Shown piece by piece: positions 10,453 to 19,503 of a stretch of DNA of 64,000 bases (positions are counted from its first letter, which is position 1; every line of letters starts with the position of its first letter). The notes under the pieces were generated by a model. That model did not search any database and was not told the origin of the DNA. It saw only the letters and a list, made by a program, of their open reading frames with translations. The stretch covers positions 315,307 through 379,306 of the forward strand of contig NZ_SHKM01000002.1 in NCBI RefSeq assembly GCF_004217225.1. Direction: 5' to 3'. The position numbers were made by a program, and so were the translations under genes. The DNA is from Azospira oryzae. GTDB taxonomy: Bacteria > Pseudomonadota > Gammaproteobacteria > Burkholderiales > Rhodocyclaceae.

Positions 10453-11367
10453 ATGGATACGGGCCAGTGGCTACTCCCTTCCCTGGGGGCCGCACTGGCC
10501 CTTCTTCTTGGCCGTGCCGGCCTGCACTGGGCCATCCGGCGCGGCCTGCAGGCACCCATGGTCCCGGAACAAGGCAGTCCGGGCGACCTGGGCCTGCCCT
10601 TTCGTGAGTGCGCCATCGCCGGGCCCCGGGGCAAGCGCCTCTTCGCCTGGATGATTCCCGCCGCCACTGCCGCCGCCCCCACGGTGGCGGTACTGCACGG
10701 CTGGGGCGGCAACGCGGAAATGATGCTGCCCCTGGCGGCGCCCCTGCACCGGGCCGGCTACGCCGTGCTGCTGCTCGACGCCCGCAGCCACGGCCGCAGC
10801 GAGGCCGACACTTTCGCCTCCCTGCCCCGCTTCGCCGAAGACCTGGAAGCGGCCCTGGACTGGCTGCCCGGCCAGCCGGAGGTGGATGGCCGGCGCCTGG
10901 CGGTGCTCGGCCATTCCGTCGGTGCCGGCGCCGCCCTGCTGGTGGCCTCCCGCCGCGACGGCCTGGCCGCCGCCGTCAGCGTCGCCGCCTTCGCCCACCC
11001 GGCGGCCATGATGCGGCGCTGGCTGTGGGCCCTGCACATCCCCTATCTGCCCCTGGGCTGGTACATCCTGCGTTATGTGGAGCGGACCATCGGCCACCGC
11101 TTCGATGCCATCGCCCCCATACGCAGCATCGCCCGGGCCCGCTGCCCGGTGCTGCTGGTCCATGGCGACGCCGACGACACCGTGCCCCTGGCCGAAGCCC
11201 GGGCCATCCTCGCCGCCCGGGGCGACACCGCGGCCGAGCTGCTGGTGGTGCCCGGCAGCCACGACAGCTACGGCGAGGTGGAGGAGCAGATGCCCCGGTT
11301 GCTGGAATTCCTGGCCGCCCATCTCCATCCGGGCGAAGCGGGGCCGGCGACTCCCGGCGCCAGTTAG
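10453..11367 (+). CDS. Alpha/beta hydrolase with N-terminal membrane anchor
   Basis: This 304-residue protein has a hydrophobic N-terminal segment (about residues 8-28), then an alpha/beta hydrolase fold. The oxyanion region is LHGWGGN (81-87), the nucleophile elbow GHSVGAG places Ser at 155, the acid is probably in HGDADDTVP, and the His lies in PGSHDSY. The length and the RSHGRS motif suggest a serine esterase or peptidase of the BAAT/dienelactone-hydrolase-like group; the substrate is unknown. It starts 15 bp after purT, and its last 4 bp overlap the end of the convergent DUF4129 gene. Confidence 0.82.
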   Translation: MDTGQWLLPSLGAALALLLGRAGLHWAIRRGLQAPMVPEQGSPGDLGLPFRECAIAGPRGKRLFAWMIPAATAAAPTVAVLHGWGGNAEMMLPLAAPLHRAGYAVLLLDARSHGRSEADTFASLPRFAEDLEAALDWLPGQPEVDGRRLAVLGHSVGAGAALLVASRRDGLAAAVSVAAFAHPAAMMRRWLWALHIPYLPLGWYILRYVERTIGHRFDAIAPIRSIARARCPVLLVHGDADDTVPLAEARAILAARGDTAAELLVVPGSHDSYGEVEEQMPRLLEFLAAHLHPGEAGPATPGAS

Positions 11368-12734
11368 TCCGTCAGCGTCCGGAAGATGCGCCGGTAGGCC
11401 TGGCGCATGGCTGCCAGGGCCTGGGGCCGGGGCTCCCGGCCGCTGTAGCTGACGATGTCGAAATAGCCCGTCAGCACATGCAAGTCCTCGGCCAGATCCG
11501 GGTAGCGGCGGTGCAGCTGGCGCCCGTATTCCCGGGGACCCTGGGCGGCGGCCCGGGGCTCACCGTAGTAGGCGAAGAGCCGTTCGGCGGCATGGAAGTA
11601 CTGACGGATGCCGCGCCCCCCTGCCCCGTGGCGCCCGCCCAGGCCCAGGCGCAGATAATCGAGGCGGGTGCGCAGCCAGGCCAGCGGCCCCGTCTCCCGC
11701 GCCAGCAGCCAATAGGCCAGCACCAGGGCCAACAACAGCAGCGCCAGCAGGGTCTGGACCACTTCCTGCAGGTGCTCCTGCATCCATTGCTTGAAGCGCT
11801 CCCACCAGTCTTCCACCGCCTCGCAGGCCGGAGCCGTGGCCTGCGTCAGCTGCTCCAGCCAATCCGCCAGATGGTTGATGGCGCTGGCCTGCCACTCCGG
11901 CATGCCGGGCCGGCGGGCGGCCAGGCGCATTTCTCCGGGACCGGGCCAGGCGGAACGGAGCGGACCTGCCTCCCCGGCGCCGCCCCCGCCACTGCCGCCG
12001 GCTGCCCCATGGCCACCGCTGCCGCCCCCGGCGCCGCCGCCGGCCGGACTCTCGCCCAACTGCACCCCGCCGGGCAGGCCGTGCTTCCAGGAGAGATCGG
12101 CCCAGGAGACCTGGGGCGTGATGGCATAGAACAGGCCCGCCAGCCCCAGGATCACCAGGGAGGCTGTCACCGCCGCCAGCCCCTGGCCGGCAACGCGGCC
12201 GTCGCCCAGGGCCAGGGCCTGGACCTGGCGGGAGCGGCGATCCACCTGCTCCGCCACCAGGCTCAGCACCACCGCCAGCACATAGGGCAGCAGATAGAAG
12301 AGCATGGTCCAGTCGGCCCGGTAGTGGGCGGCGGCGAACAGCACCAGCACCGCCGACACCAGCAGGCCCATGTAGAAATGGCGGCGGCTGACGCTGATGC
12401 AGTTCTGCGCCGCCTGCATGCCGCACAGCAGGTAGAGTCCGCCCCGGGGCATGCCCCAGACGGGCAGGAGAATGAGGAAGAAGAGCACGCCGGCCATGAC
12501 CAGCACCGCCTTCTGCCAACCCCGGCCCAGCTCGCTGGCCACGCCCTGCTGGCGCCAGCCGAGGAACAGGGTCAGGCCGAACAGCAGGGCCCACAGCGTC
12601 ACCTCGAAGCCGAAGTGGCCGTACTGGATGTCGAGGAAGCAGTTGCACATGACCCCCAGGGTCAGGCAGGCGTACAGCCCCAGGTAGGCGGGACCGTAGG
12701 TGAGGGGCATGGTGGCGGCGGCAGAACGGGTCAT
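11364..12734 (-). CDS. Membrane protein with C-terminal DUF4129 domain, lacking a transglutaminase core
   Basis: In this 456-residue protein the N-terminal half carries about five or six hydrophobic segments resembling the TgpA/DUF3488 membrane module. It is followed by a very Gly-rich linker (about 225-255), one more membrane helix (about 322-345) and a C-terminal DUF4129-like helical domain (about 370-456) with the FAYYGEPRA...EYGRQL pattern. In canonical TgpA proteins a transglutaminase domain with Cys-His-Asp lies between these parts; here a Gly-rich spacer of about 100 residues replaces it. It is the last gene of the MoxR-DUF58 operon, its start overlapping the DUF58 stop by 4 bp. It probably assists assembly or degradation of envelope proteins with MoxR. 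Confidence 0.75.
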   Translation of the reverse strand: MTRSAAATMPLTYGPAYLGLYACLTLGVMCNCFLDIQYGHFGFEVTLWALLFGLTLFLGWRQQGVASELGRGWQKAVLVMAGVLFFLILLPVWGMPRGGLYLLCGMQAAQNCISVSRRHFYMGLLVSAVLVLFAAAHYRADWTMLFYLLPYVLAVVLSLVAEQVDRRSRQVQALALGDGRVAGQGLAAVTASLVILGLAGLFYAITPQVSWADLSWKHGLPGGVQLGESPAGGGAGGGSGGHGAAGGSGGGGAGEAGPLRSAWPGPGEMRLAARRPGMPEWQASAINHLADWLEQLTQATAPACEAVEDWWERFKQWMQEHLQEVVQTLLALLLLALVLAYWLLARETGPLAWLRTRLDYLRLGLGGRHGAGGRGIRQYFHAAERLFAYYGEPRAAAQGPREYGRQLHRRYPDLAEDLHVLTGYFDIVSYSGREPRPQALAAMRQAYRRIFRTLTD

Positions 12735-14044
12735 GGATTGAACAGGGCCAGCAGATCATCGCCCCGGCGCACCGGCAGCACCCGGGCGCCCAGTTCCATG
12801 AGGCCGCCGGTCAGGCCGTCGCTGCCCCAGGCGGTGGCGCCGGTGAAGCTTTCGGGGACGAAGCGCAGGGACAGCAGATGGGCGCCCCGCTGCCGCAGCT
12901 GGGCCAGGGCCCCCAACGTCGCCTGGCCGCCCCCGGGCACGGCCGGCTCGTTGTGGAAGCTGATCACGGTCTCCCCCGGCGTCAGGGCTGCGGCGGCCTG
13001 CTCCAGCATCTGGGCGTAGGGCGTGTCGCCGTCCGCCGCCACCACGGCCAGGGCATCCAGCATTTCCTGGAAGTGCAGTTCGCCGCAGCCGGCGCCGATC
13101 TCCAGGGGCTGCCGGCCGGCGCCCAGGAGCCGTACCGGCAGGCCGTTGCCGGTGGCGTAGCGGGCCAGGGAGGCGGCGATGCGCACCGCCACCTCGAAGC
13201 TGGAATCCCGGCCCCGGCCCAGTTCCGCGCCGGCCTGGCAATCCAGCACCAGGCACAGGCTGGCGGAGGCCAGGGGCTCGAACTCCCGCACCATCAGTTC
13301 GGCGTTGCGGGCGCTGCTGGGCCAGTGGATGTGGCGCGGGTTGTCGCCCCGGCGGTATTCCCGCAGGCCGCAGAACTCGCTGCTGCCGGCCCCCTCCGGC
13401 AACTGCAGGGCGCCCCGGTGGATCAGGGTGGGCGTGCCGCGCAGGGGTAGGGCGACGATGGGAAAGATCCGGGGATAGATGACCAGGGAGGTGAGCCCGG
13501 CGTTGCGCCCCTGGCGGGCCTCGGCCAGCCCCAGGGGAAAGCTGGAGGCCAGGCCCACCGGACCGAGCTGGTAGAGGCCCCGCTTTTCCGCCTGCAGGGT
13601 GACGCTGAACTGGCGCGTGCCGCCCCCCGGCACCCAGGCCACCTGGCCCAGCACCACCTCGGCCAGGGGCGCGCCGGCCGCGGCGCCGACGAAGGGCAGG
13701 CGGTCCACCAGTTCCACCATGAAGCGGGGCAGCAGGCCCCGGTTGTGCACCGTCACCGTCAGTTGCAGCGGCTCGCCCTCGGCGGCCCGCACCGGGCCGC
13801 TGCGCTCCGCCGCCAGACGGCGCACCAGCCAGTGGGGCCAGACCACGCCGGCCGCCAGGGTGGCGAGGAACAGGGCGGCCACCGCCCACAGCAGGGCCTG
13901 CACCCGGTTGAGGGCGGCCGTGTAGGCCACCAGGGTGAGACCGGCCAAGATCAGGGCGCGCCGGTGCCGCCCCAGCCAGCCGGCCAGGGGCCGGCCGTCG
14001 AACGCCAGGGGCAGGGGCGTCTCCGGCGCCCGGGAGTCGCTCAT
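12731..14044 (-). CDS. DUF58 domain protein
   Basis: A 437-residue protein with two membrane segments near the N terminus (about 30-75), a beta-rich middle, and the DUF58 hallmark LREYRRGDNPRHIHWPSSAR at about 210-229. A von Willebrand A-like fold follows (LCLVLDC). DUF58 proteins are the usual partners of MoxR ATPases. The start is the ATG at 14044, which overlaps the moxR stop by 4 bp (ATGA); a longer frame upstream is only the reverse reading of moxR. Confidence 0.88.
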   Translation of the reverse strand: MSDSRAPETPLPLAFDGRPLAGWLGRHRRALILAGLTLVAYTAALNRVQALLWAVAALFLATLAAGVVWPHWLVRRLAAERSGPVRAAEGEPLQLTVTVHNRGLLPRFMVELVDRLPFVGAAAGAPLAEVVLGQVAWVPGGGTRQFSVTLQAEKRGLYQLGPVGLASSFPLGLAEARQGRNAGLTSLVIYPRIFPIVALPLRGTPTLIHRGALQLPEGAGSSEFCGLREYRRGDNPRHIHWPSSARNAELMVREFEPLASASLCLVLDCQAGAELGRGRDSSFEVAVRIAASLARYATGNGLPVRLLGAGRQPLEIGAGCGELHFQEMLDALAVVAADGDTPYAQMLEQAAAALTPGETVISFHNEPAVPGGGQATLGALAQLRQRGAHLLSLRFVPESFTGATAWGSDGLTGGLMELGARVLPVRRGDDLLALFNP

Positions 14045-14982
14045 ACGGGGGCCGGCACCTGGTTCAGGATGTCCGCCAGCACCGCTTCCGCATGGCGTCC
14101 CTGGGCGGCGGCCTGGGGCCGCAGGATGAGGCGGTGGGCCAGCACCGGCTGGGCCACCGTCTTCACCAGCTCCGGGCTGACGTAGTCGCGACCCTGCAAC
14201 AGGGCCAGACCCTGGGCCGCCCGGCACAGGGCCAGGGTACCCCGGGGACTGGCGCCCAGGCGCAGGTCCGGATGGACCCGGGTGGCCGCCACCAGGCGGG
14301 CCACGTAGTCGGCCAGGGAATCTTCCACATGCACCTCGCTCACCGCCTGGCGCGCCACCAGCAGTTCCGCCTCGCCGAGCACGGCCTGCAGCCGCTCGAT
14401 GGGATGGCCGTGGGCCTGGGCGCGCAGGATGCGGGCTTCCTCCGCCGCACTGGGATAGCCGGTGGACAGGCGCATGAAGAAACGGTCCAGCTGGGCCTCG
14501 GGCAGCACGTAGGTGCCGGCCATCTCGATGGGGTTCTGGGTGGCCAGGACCATGAAAACCGGCGGCAGGGGGTAGGTGTGGCCGTCCACGCTGACGTGGA
14601 ATTCCTCCATGCACTCCAGCAGGGCCGATTGGGCCCGGGGCGTGGCCCGGTTGATTTCGTCGGCCAGGAGGATGTTGGTGAACACCGGGCCGGGGCGGAA
14701 CTCGAATTCCGTGGTCTTCTGGTTGAACACCGGCACCCCGGTGACATCGGAGGGCAGCAGGTCCGGCGTGCATTGCAGGCGCTTGCAGTCGAGGGCCACG
14801 GACTTGGCCAGGGCCCGGGCCAGCATGGTCTTGCCGGTGCCCGGCACGTCCTCCAGCAGCAGGTGGCCGCGACAGAGCAGGGCGACCACGGCCAGTTCGA
14901 TCACCGGGCGCTTGCCGATGATCACTTGTTCCACGTTGTCGATGAGGGTCTGGATGGTCTGCATGGAGGCGGCAGCGTTCAT
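14041..14982 (-). CDS. MoxR-family AAA+ ATPase
   Basis: The 313-residue protein contains Walker A in EDVPGTGKT (about 44-52), Walker B in ILLADEIN, a sensor region VLATQNP and the arginine finger region typical of MoxR. These ATPases act as chaperones with DUF58 proteins in maturing enzymes or surface proteins. It is the first gene of a three-gene operon (moxR, DUF58, DUF4129) with 4-bp overlaps throughout. The start at 14982 gives the best length, but no clear Shine-Dalgarno precedes it; an in-frame ATG at 14964 is possible. Confidence 0.9.
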   Translation of the reverse strand: MNAAASMQTIQTLIDNVEQVIIGKRPVIELAVVALLCRGHLLLEDVPGTGKTMLARALAKSVALDCKRLQCTPDLLPSDVTGVPVFNQKTTEFEFRPGPVFTNILLADEINRATPRAQSALLECMEEFHVSVDGHTYPLPPVFMVLATQNPIEMAGTYVLPEAQLDRFFMRLSTGYPSAAEEARILRAQAHGHPIERLQAVLGEAELLVARQAVSEVHVEDSLADYVARLVAATRVHPDLRLGASPRGTLALCRAAQGLALLQGRDYVSPELVKTVAQPVLAHRLILRPQAAAQGRHAEAVLADILNQVPAPV

Positions 14983-15090
14983 GTCGTTGGAATGGGCCGC
15001 AGTGTAGCCCGCCGGCATGGCCCCGGGCAATCCGGCGGCGGGCGGTAGAATGGCGCCCTTGAACGCTTTCCCATCAGTCCCGAGCAGCCC

Positions 15091-16152
15091 GTGCCCAAGA
15101 CCGCCCCCGATCCCGTCGCCGAATTCGCCCCCCGCCTGATCGCCTGGCAGAAGCGCCACGGCCGCCACGACCTGCCCTGGCAGCAGACCCGGGACGCCTA
15201 TCCCATCTGGCTCTCGGAAATCATGCTGCAGCAGACCCAGGTGACCACGGTGATGCCCTACTACGCCCGCTTCCTGGCCGAGTTCCCGACCCTGGCGGAC
15301 CTGGCGGCGGCACCCGTGGAGCGGGTACTGGAACTGTGGGCCGGCCTGGGCTACTACGCCCGGGCGCGCAACCTGCACGCCTGCGCCGTGCGGGTGATGG
15401 CGGAACACGGCGGCCGCTTCCCCCGGGAGCCGGAGCGCATCGCCGAACTGCCGGGCATCGGCCGCTCCACGGCGGCGGCCATCGCCGCCTTCGCCTACGG
15501 GGTACGGGGCGCCATCCTGGACGGCAACGTCAAGCGGGTGCTGTGCCGCTGTTTCGGCGTCAGCGGCTTTCCCGGCGCGCCCAAGGTGGAGAAGGGCCTG
15601 TGGCAACTGGCCGAGTCCCTGCTGCCCCACGGCCCGGGCGAGATCGAGATCTACACCCAGGGCATCATGGACCTGGGGGCCAGCCTGTGCAGCCGGGGCA
15701 AGCCCACCTGCGCCATCTGCCCCATGCAGGAAATCTGCGTCGCCCGCCGCGAGGGACGCCAGGAGGAACTGCCGGAGGCCCGGCCGGGCAAGGTCATCCC
15801 GGAGCGCCGGGTGACGGCAGTGATCTTCAGCGACGGCCCGCGCCTGCTGCTGCAGCGCCGCCCCCCCAGCGGCATCTGGGGCGGCCTGCTGGCCCTGCCC
15901 GAGCTGGCACCGGGGGAAAGCGCCGCCAGCCTGGCCCTCGGCCTGGGCCTGCAACTGCAGGCGGAGCAGGCCCTGCCGCCGATCCGCCACACCTTCACCC
16001 ACTTCCGCCTGGAACTGACGCCCCTGCTGTGCCAGGTGGCACCGGTAGCCACGGCTGGGGAGCCGGGCTGGGAATGGCTGCCCTGGCAGGACATGGCCAC
16101 GGCGGCCCTGCCGACGCCCCTGCGCAAGCTGCTGCAAGCACCGCTGTTCTAG
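15091..16152 (+). CDS. mutY: A/G-specific adenine DNA glycosylase
   Basis: This 353-residue MutY removes adenine mispaired with 8-oxoguanine. The catalytic Glu lies in SEIMLQQTQV (about 43), the helix-hairpin-helix is LPGIGRSTAAAIAAFAYG and the catalytic Asp follows in AILDGNVKRV. The 4Fe-4S loop has the C-x6-C-x2-C-x5-C spacing in CSRGKPTCAICPMQEIC, and a C-terminal NUDIX-like domain recognises 8-oxoG. The start is GTG with a weak ribosome site. It is divergent from the moxR operon with 108 bp between. Confidence 0.95.
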   Translation: MPKTAPDPVAEFAPRLIAWQKRHGRHDLPWQQTRDAYPIWLSEIMLQQTQVTTVMPYYARFLAEFPTLADLAAAPVERVLELWAGLGYYARARNLHACAVRVMAEHGGRFPREPERIAELPGIGRSTAAAIAAFAYGVRGAILDGNVKRVLCRCFGVSGFPGAPKVEKGLWQLAESLLPHGPGEIEIYTQGIMDLGASLCSRGKPTCAICPMQEICVARREGRQEELPEARPGKVIPERRVTAVIFSDGPRLLLQRRPPSGIWGGLLALPELAPGESAASLALGLGLQLQAEQALPPIRHTFTHFRLELTPLLCQVAPVATAGEPGWEWLPWQDMATAALPTPLRKLLQAPLF

Positions 16153-16326
16153 TCTGGGCGCCGCTTCCCGGCCAGCTCCCGGCCAGCTTTCGTCAGTTCA
16201 ATCTATTAACTAGTGCATAACGGCGGGGCCTGGGGGCGTGTTAAAAAGCGCCCGGCTTCGCGGTGCAGGGAGGTGTTCATCCGCGAGGCTTTCCAATAAC
16301 AAACAAGAAGCATCGCCGAGCCTTTC

Positions 16327-18354
16327 ATGAAAAATTTCCCGTTATCCAGGCAGATCCTGGTGGCAGCCGCCATTGCCGTGGCCGTGATGGTTGCCGTATT
16401 GAGCAGCGTCGTCACCTACCTGGCCCGCGAGGCCGCCATCAAGCAGACCGAGCAGTCCCTGCAGGAGCAGACTGCCCTCATCGTCACCACCCTGGAATTC
16501 GCCCAGGAGACCCTGAAACTGCGGGCCCTGGACAACCTGCGGGTGTTCGAGCGCTCCCTGGACGGACACATCCGGGCCAGCGGCCGCAGCATAGCCACCG
16601 GCAAGGAGCAGCTGCCCGAACTGCTGCTGGGCAATACGCCCATCAACGGCAACACCCCCCTGCTGGAGGCCTACCGCAAGGCCAACCCGGGCCGGGAGCC
16701 GTCCTTCGTCATCCGCAGCGGCGAGCGCTACTATCGGGGCGCCACCCTGCTCAAGAACGCGGCCGGCGAATCCCGCAACGGCGAGGCCCTCTCCGACAAG
16801 GAGGAATACGTGGCCTATCTCAACCGGGGCGAGCCCTACGCCGGCACCATCCAGCGCAACGGCAAGATGTACGCCCTGGCCGCCATGCCGATCAAGGACG
16901 ACAGCGGCAAGGTCCTGGGGGGCATCACCCTGCGCCTGGACGCGGAGGACAACATTGCCCTGCTGAAGAAGAAGCTCTTGGGCCTGACGGTGGGTAAGAG
17001 CGGCTACCCCTACATCATTTCCCAGCCCTACGGCGACCAGACGGAGAGCGTCTACATCATCCACCCCACCCTGGAAGGCAAGAAGACCGGCGAGGCCGGC
17101 CCCATGGCCAAGCACGTCACCGACCTGCTCAACGCCAAGCGCAACGGGGTGGTGGAATACAAGTGGAAGGACAAGGAGGGCCGGGAGCGGGACAAGATCG
17201 TGGTGGTCAAGGAACTGCCCGAGCTGCACTGGATCGCCGCCATCGGCTCCTGGACCGACGAATTCACCGAAGACACCCTGGCCCTGCGCAACCAGGTGCT
17301 GGCCCTGGCCCTGGTACTCGGCATCGCCCTCATGCTGGCCATCGCCCTCCTCGCCCAGCAGCGCCTGAAGCCGGTGACAGTCGTGGTGGAGGCCGCCAAC
17401 CGCCTGGGCGACGGCGACCTGTCGGTGGAGCTCCGGGGCGCCGAGGCCAGCCGCAACGAGGTGGATGTGCTGTCCCGTGCCCTGGGCCAGGCGATCACCG
17501 CCATCCGTGGCCTGATCGCCAATCTGCAGAGCACCAGCCAGACCCTGAACGGCACCGCCGCCGAAATCTCCGACGCCTCGGGCGAACTCAACGGCGCCAC
17601 CGCCAGCCAGAGCGAAGCGGCCGCCTCCATGTCGGCTTCCGCCGAGGAGCTTTCCGCCAGCATCCACCTGGTGGCCGAGAGCGCCCAGGCGGCCCTGGCC
17701 CTCACCGAAGAGGCACGCCAGGTGGCCGATTCCAGCCTGGGCACGGTCAGCCAGGCGATCAGCGCCATGGGCCAGACCGCCGATGCCGTGCGGCATTCGG
17801 CAGAGCAGGTGGGCGAGTTGGGGCGCCGTTCCCAGGAAATCGAGCACGCCCTCTCCGCCATCAAGGGCATCGCCGAACAGACCAACCTGCTGGCCCTCAA
17901 CGCCGCCATCGAGGCGGCCCGGGCCGGCGAAGCGGGGCGCGGCTTCGCCGTGGTGGCCGACGAGGTGCGCAAGCTGGCGGAGCAGTCCGGCCATACCGCC
18001 CAGGAAATCTCCAGCATCCTCTCCCAGGTGGGCGTGGGCGTGAACACGGTGCAGGACACCATCGCCCAGGCCGTGACCCGGGCTGCCGACTCGGTCCAGG
18101 CCTCCCGCCAGCTGGAGGAGGCCCTGACCCGGGTTTCCCAGCGCTCGGCCCAGGTCAGCAACGCCATCCAGGACATTGCCGGCGCCACCCGGGAACAGTC
18201 CGGTGCAGCCCAAAGCATCGCCCGGGAAATCGAGCAGGTGGCCAGCATGGCCGAAGAGACCGGCTACGCCGCCCAGGCCAATCTGGAACGGGCCGCCAAG
18301 CTGGTGGCGGCCGCCGACAATCTGCAACGGGACACCCAGCGCTTCAGCCTCTGA
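16327..18354 (+). CDS. Methyl-accepting chemotaxis protein with periplasmic Cache domain
   Basis: A 675-residue chemoreceptor with a transmembrane helix at about 10-32, a large periplasmic Cache-type region (about 35-315, Cache_3/Cache_2-like with [10 protein letters not shown]), a second helix (about 322-345) and HAMP. The cytoplasmic signalling coiled coil has its hairpin tip around [20 protein letters not shown] and [17 protein letters not shown]. It lacks a C-terminal NWETF-type CheR tether. Ligand unknown; Cache sensors of this kind often bind small organic acids. A terminator follows directly. Confidence 0.92.
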   Translation: MKNFPLSRQILVAAAIAVAVMVAVLSSVVTYLAREAAIKQTEQSLQEQTALIVTTLEFAQETLKLRALDNLRVFERSLDGHIRASGRSIATGKEQLPELLLGNTPINGNTPLLEAYRKANPGREPSFVIRSGERYYRGATLLKNAAGESRNGEALSDKEEYVAYLNRGEPYAGTIQRNGKMYALAAMPIKDDSGKVLGGITLRLDAEDNIALLKKKLLGLTVGKSGYPYIISQPYGDQTESVYIIHPTLEGKKTGEAGPMAKHVTDLLNAKRNGVVEYKWKDKEGRERDKIVVVKELPELHWIAAIGSWTDEFTEDTLALRNQVLALALVLGIALMLAIALLAQQRLKPVTVVVEAANRLGDGDLSVELRGAEASRNEVDVLSRALGQAITAIRGLIANLQSTSQTLNGTAAEISDASGELNGATASQSEAAASMSASAEELSASIHLVAESAQAALALTEEARQVADSSLGTVSQAISAMGQTADAVRHSAEQVGELGRRSQEIEHALSAIKGIAEQTNLLALNAAIEAARAGEAGRGFAVVADEVRKLAEQSGHTAQEISSILSQVGVGVNTVQDTIAQAVTRAADSVQASRQLEEALTRVSQRSAQVSNAIQDIAGATREQSGAAQSIAREIEQVASMAEETGYAAQANLERAAKLVAAADNLQRDTQRFSL

Positions 18355-18375
18355 GGCATGTCTGGGCTCCCGACC

Positions 18376-18401
18376 AAGCCCGGCTCCGGCCGGGCTTTTT
18401 T
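18376..18401 (+). terminator. Intrinsic terminator after the chemoreceptor gene
   Basis: A 9-bp stem AAGCCCGGC / GCCGGGCTT with a TCCG loop and a T6 run lies 21 bp after the stop codon. Confidence 0.88.
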
Positions 18402-18490
18402 GTATTGACCCCGGGAACGGCGGCCAACCGGCGGCGCCTGCAACGGCCCCGCCCGGCAAGGCCTGCATTGATGCGGGATTCCGGCCATTC

Positions 18491-18519
18491 TTGACAAATC
18501 CCAATAGAATCAATATAGT
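18491..18519 (+). promoter_or_regulatory. Strong sigma-70 promoter
   Basis: TTGACA (18491-18496) and TATAGT (18514-18519) are separated by exactly 17 bp, a near-consensus housekeeping promoter in an otherwise GC-rich region. Transcription should begin near 18526, leaving a leader of about 195 nt before the lytic transglycosylase start at 18721. Confidence 0.75.
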
Positions 18520-18527
18520 GCGCACAT

Positions 18528-18552
18528 CGCCGCTTCGCGGCGTTATTTTTTT
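18528..18552 (+). terminator. Terminator-like hairpin at the very start of the transcript (possible attenuator or tiny RNA)
   Basis: CGCCGC-TTC-GCGGCG (18528-18542) is followed by TTATTTTTTTT. It begins within a few nucleotides of the start predicted from the adjacent -10 element, so most transcripts might end after about 25-30 nt unless something lets polymerase through. Confidence 0.5.
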
Positions 18553-18720
18553 CAGTCGGTCCCTTACCCGCCTCCCCTCTGCTGAGGCGACTGCCCTTCC
18601 CTCCAACCGGGCCGACTGCGGAGGCGCTTCTGCCGCCTCCCGATTTCTTGAACCCCACTGTCACCGTATTCGCGTCCCGAGGTTGTCGACGCGGTGGCCA
18701 CAGGAAAGGAGAGAGAGCGC

Positions 18721-19428
18721 ATGTCTTCCACCTTCTCGCTCAAGTACATGTCCCGGCGCGTCAGTTGCGCCTTCAACCTGCTGCAAGTCTGTCTGGTGGT
18801 GGCCGTCCTGGCCCTGCTGGTGACGGCCAGCCCCTTGTTCGCCGAAAACGCACTGAACGGCGCCGAAAACACGGCCGAAGCCGAAACCGAGGCCGGCGTC
18901 GCCGCCGCCGAGGTGATCCAGGCCCCGGCCCTGGCCGCCATCGCTCCCGCCCCCGCTGCCGACGAGCCCCTCAGCCCCCGCATGCGGGCGGCCCTGGGCT
19001 ATGTGGCCCAGCGTTACCGGGTTTCCGCCGATGCCCTGCGTCCCATTTTCCACGCCGTGCAGAGCACCAGCCAGGAACTGAGCCTGGACCCCCTGCTGAT
19101 CGTCGCCGTCATCGGCGTCGAATCCCGTTTCAATCCCTTCTCCCAGAGTGTCATGGGCGCCCAGGGCCTGATGCAGGTGATCCCCCGTTTCCACAAGGAC
19201 AAGCTGCCGGCCAACGCCGGCAAGGCGCCCCTGCTGGACCCGGTAACCAATGTGCGGGTCGGTTCCCTGGCCCTGGAAGAGGCCATCCGCCGCAACGGCG
19301 GCCTCATGGAAGGCCTGCAGCAGTTTGCCGGCGCCACCCGGGACGAAGACCAGACCTACGCCACCAAGGTCCTCTCCGAAAAGCAGCGCCTCGAGGATGC
19401 GGCCAACCGCCGCCTCGGCCGCGGCTGA
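18721..19428 (+). CDS. Lytic transglycosylase (SLT domain), membrane-anchored or secreted
   Basis: The ATG at 18721 has AAGGAG 9 nt upstream; an in-frame GTG at 18694 is less likely. The 235-residue product has an N-terminal hydrophobic segment (about residues 20-40, ending ASPLFA, a plausible signal-peptidase site) and an Ala/Glu-rich linker. Its C-terminal SLT lysozyme-like fold has the catalytic Glu in GVESRFNPFSQS, then GAQGLMQVIP and a late YATKVL region. It should cleave peptidoglycan between MurNAc and GlcNAc, forming anhydro-muropeptides. It lies behind an unusual promoter/hairpin leader. Confidence 0.88.
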   Translation: MSSTFSLKYMSRRVSCAFNLLQVCLVVAVLALLVTASPLFAENALNGAENTAEAETEAGVAAAEVIQAPALAAIAPAPAADEPLSPRMRAALGYVAQRYRVSADALRPIFHAVQSTSQELSLDPLLIVAVIGVESRFNPFSQSVMGAQGLMQVIPRFHKDKLPANAGKAPLLDPVTNVRVGSLALEEAIRRNGGLMEGLQQFAGATRDEDQTYATKVLSEKQRLEDAANRRLGRG

Positions 19429-19452
19429 GGCCACGCCGTCCCCACCCCACCG

Positions 19453-19477
19453 GGCCTGACCTTGCGTCAGGCCTTTT
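19453..19477. terminator. Intrinsic terminator after the lytic transglycosylase
   Basis: GGCCTGAC-CTTGC-GTCAGGCC followed by TTTT lies 25 bp after the stop, between convergent genes. Confidence 0.8.
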
Positions 19478-19503
19478 GCATTGGGGCGTGCCTTTCTTCA
19501 GGC

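Larger units (their letters stand above)
18402..18720. other. Gene-free stretch holding a sigma-70 promoter and long structured leader
   Basis: The 319 bp between the chemoreceptor terminator and the lytic transglycosylase hold a consensus-like promoter (18491-18519), a terminator-like hairpin right at the transcript start, and a second hairpin GAGGCG-N7-CGCCTC (18621-18639). I see no small protein gene with a credible ribosome site. Confidence 0.6.

Noticed and set aside
10608-13019. 803-codon frame across the hydrolase and DUF4129 region
   Set aside because: The translation is low-complexity and crosses two convergent genes supported by domain motifs.
12731-14773. 680-codon version of the DUF58 gene
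   Set aside because: The upstream 243 codons read through moxR in the wrong frame. The ATG at 14044 gives the family-typical N terminus and the operon's usual 4-bp overlap.
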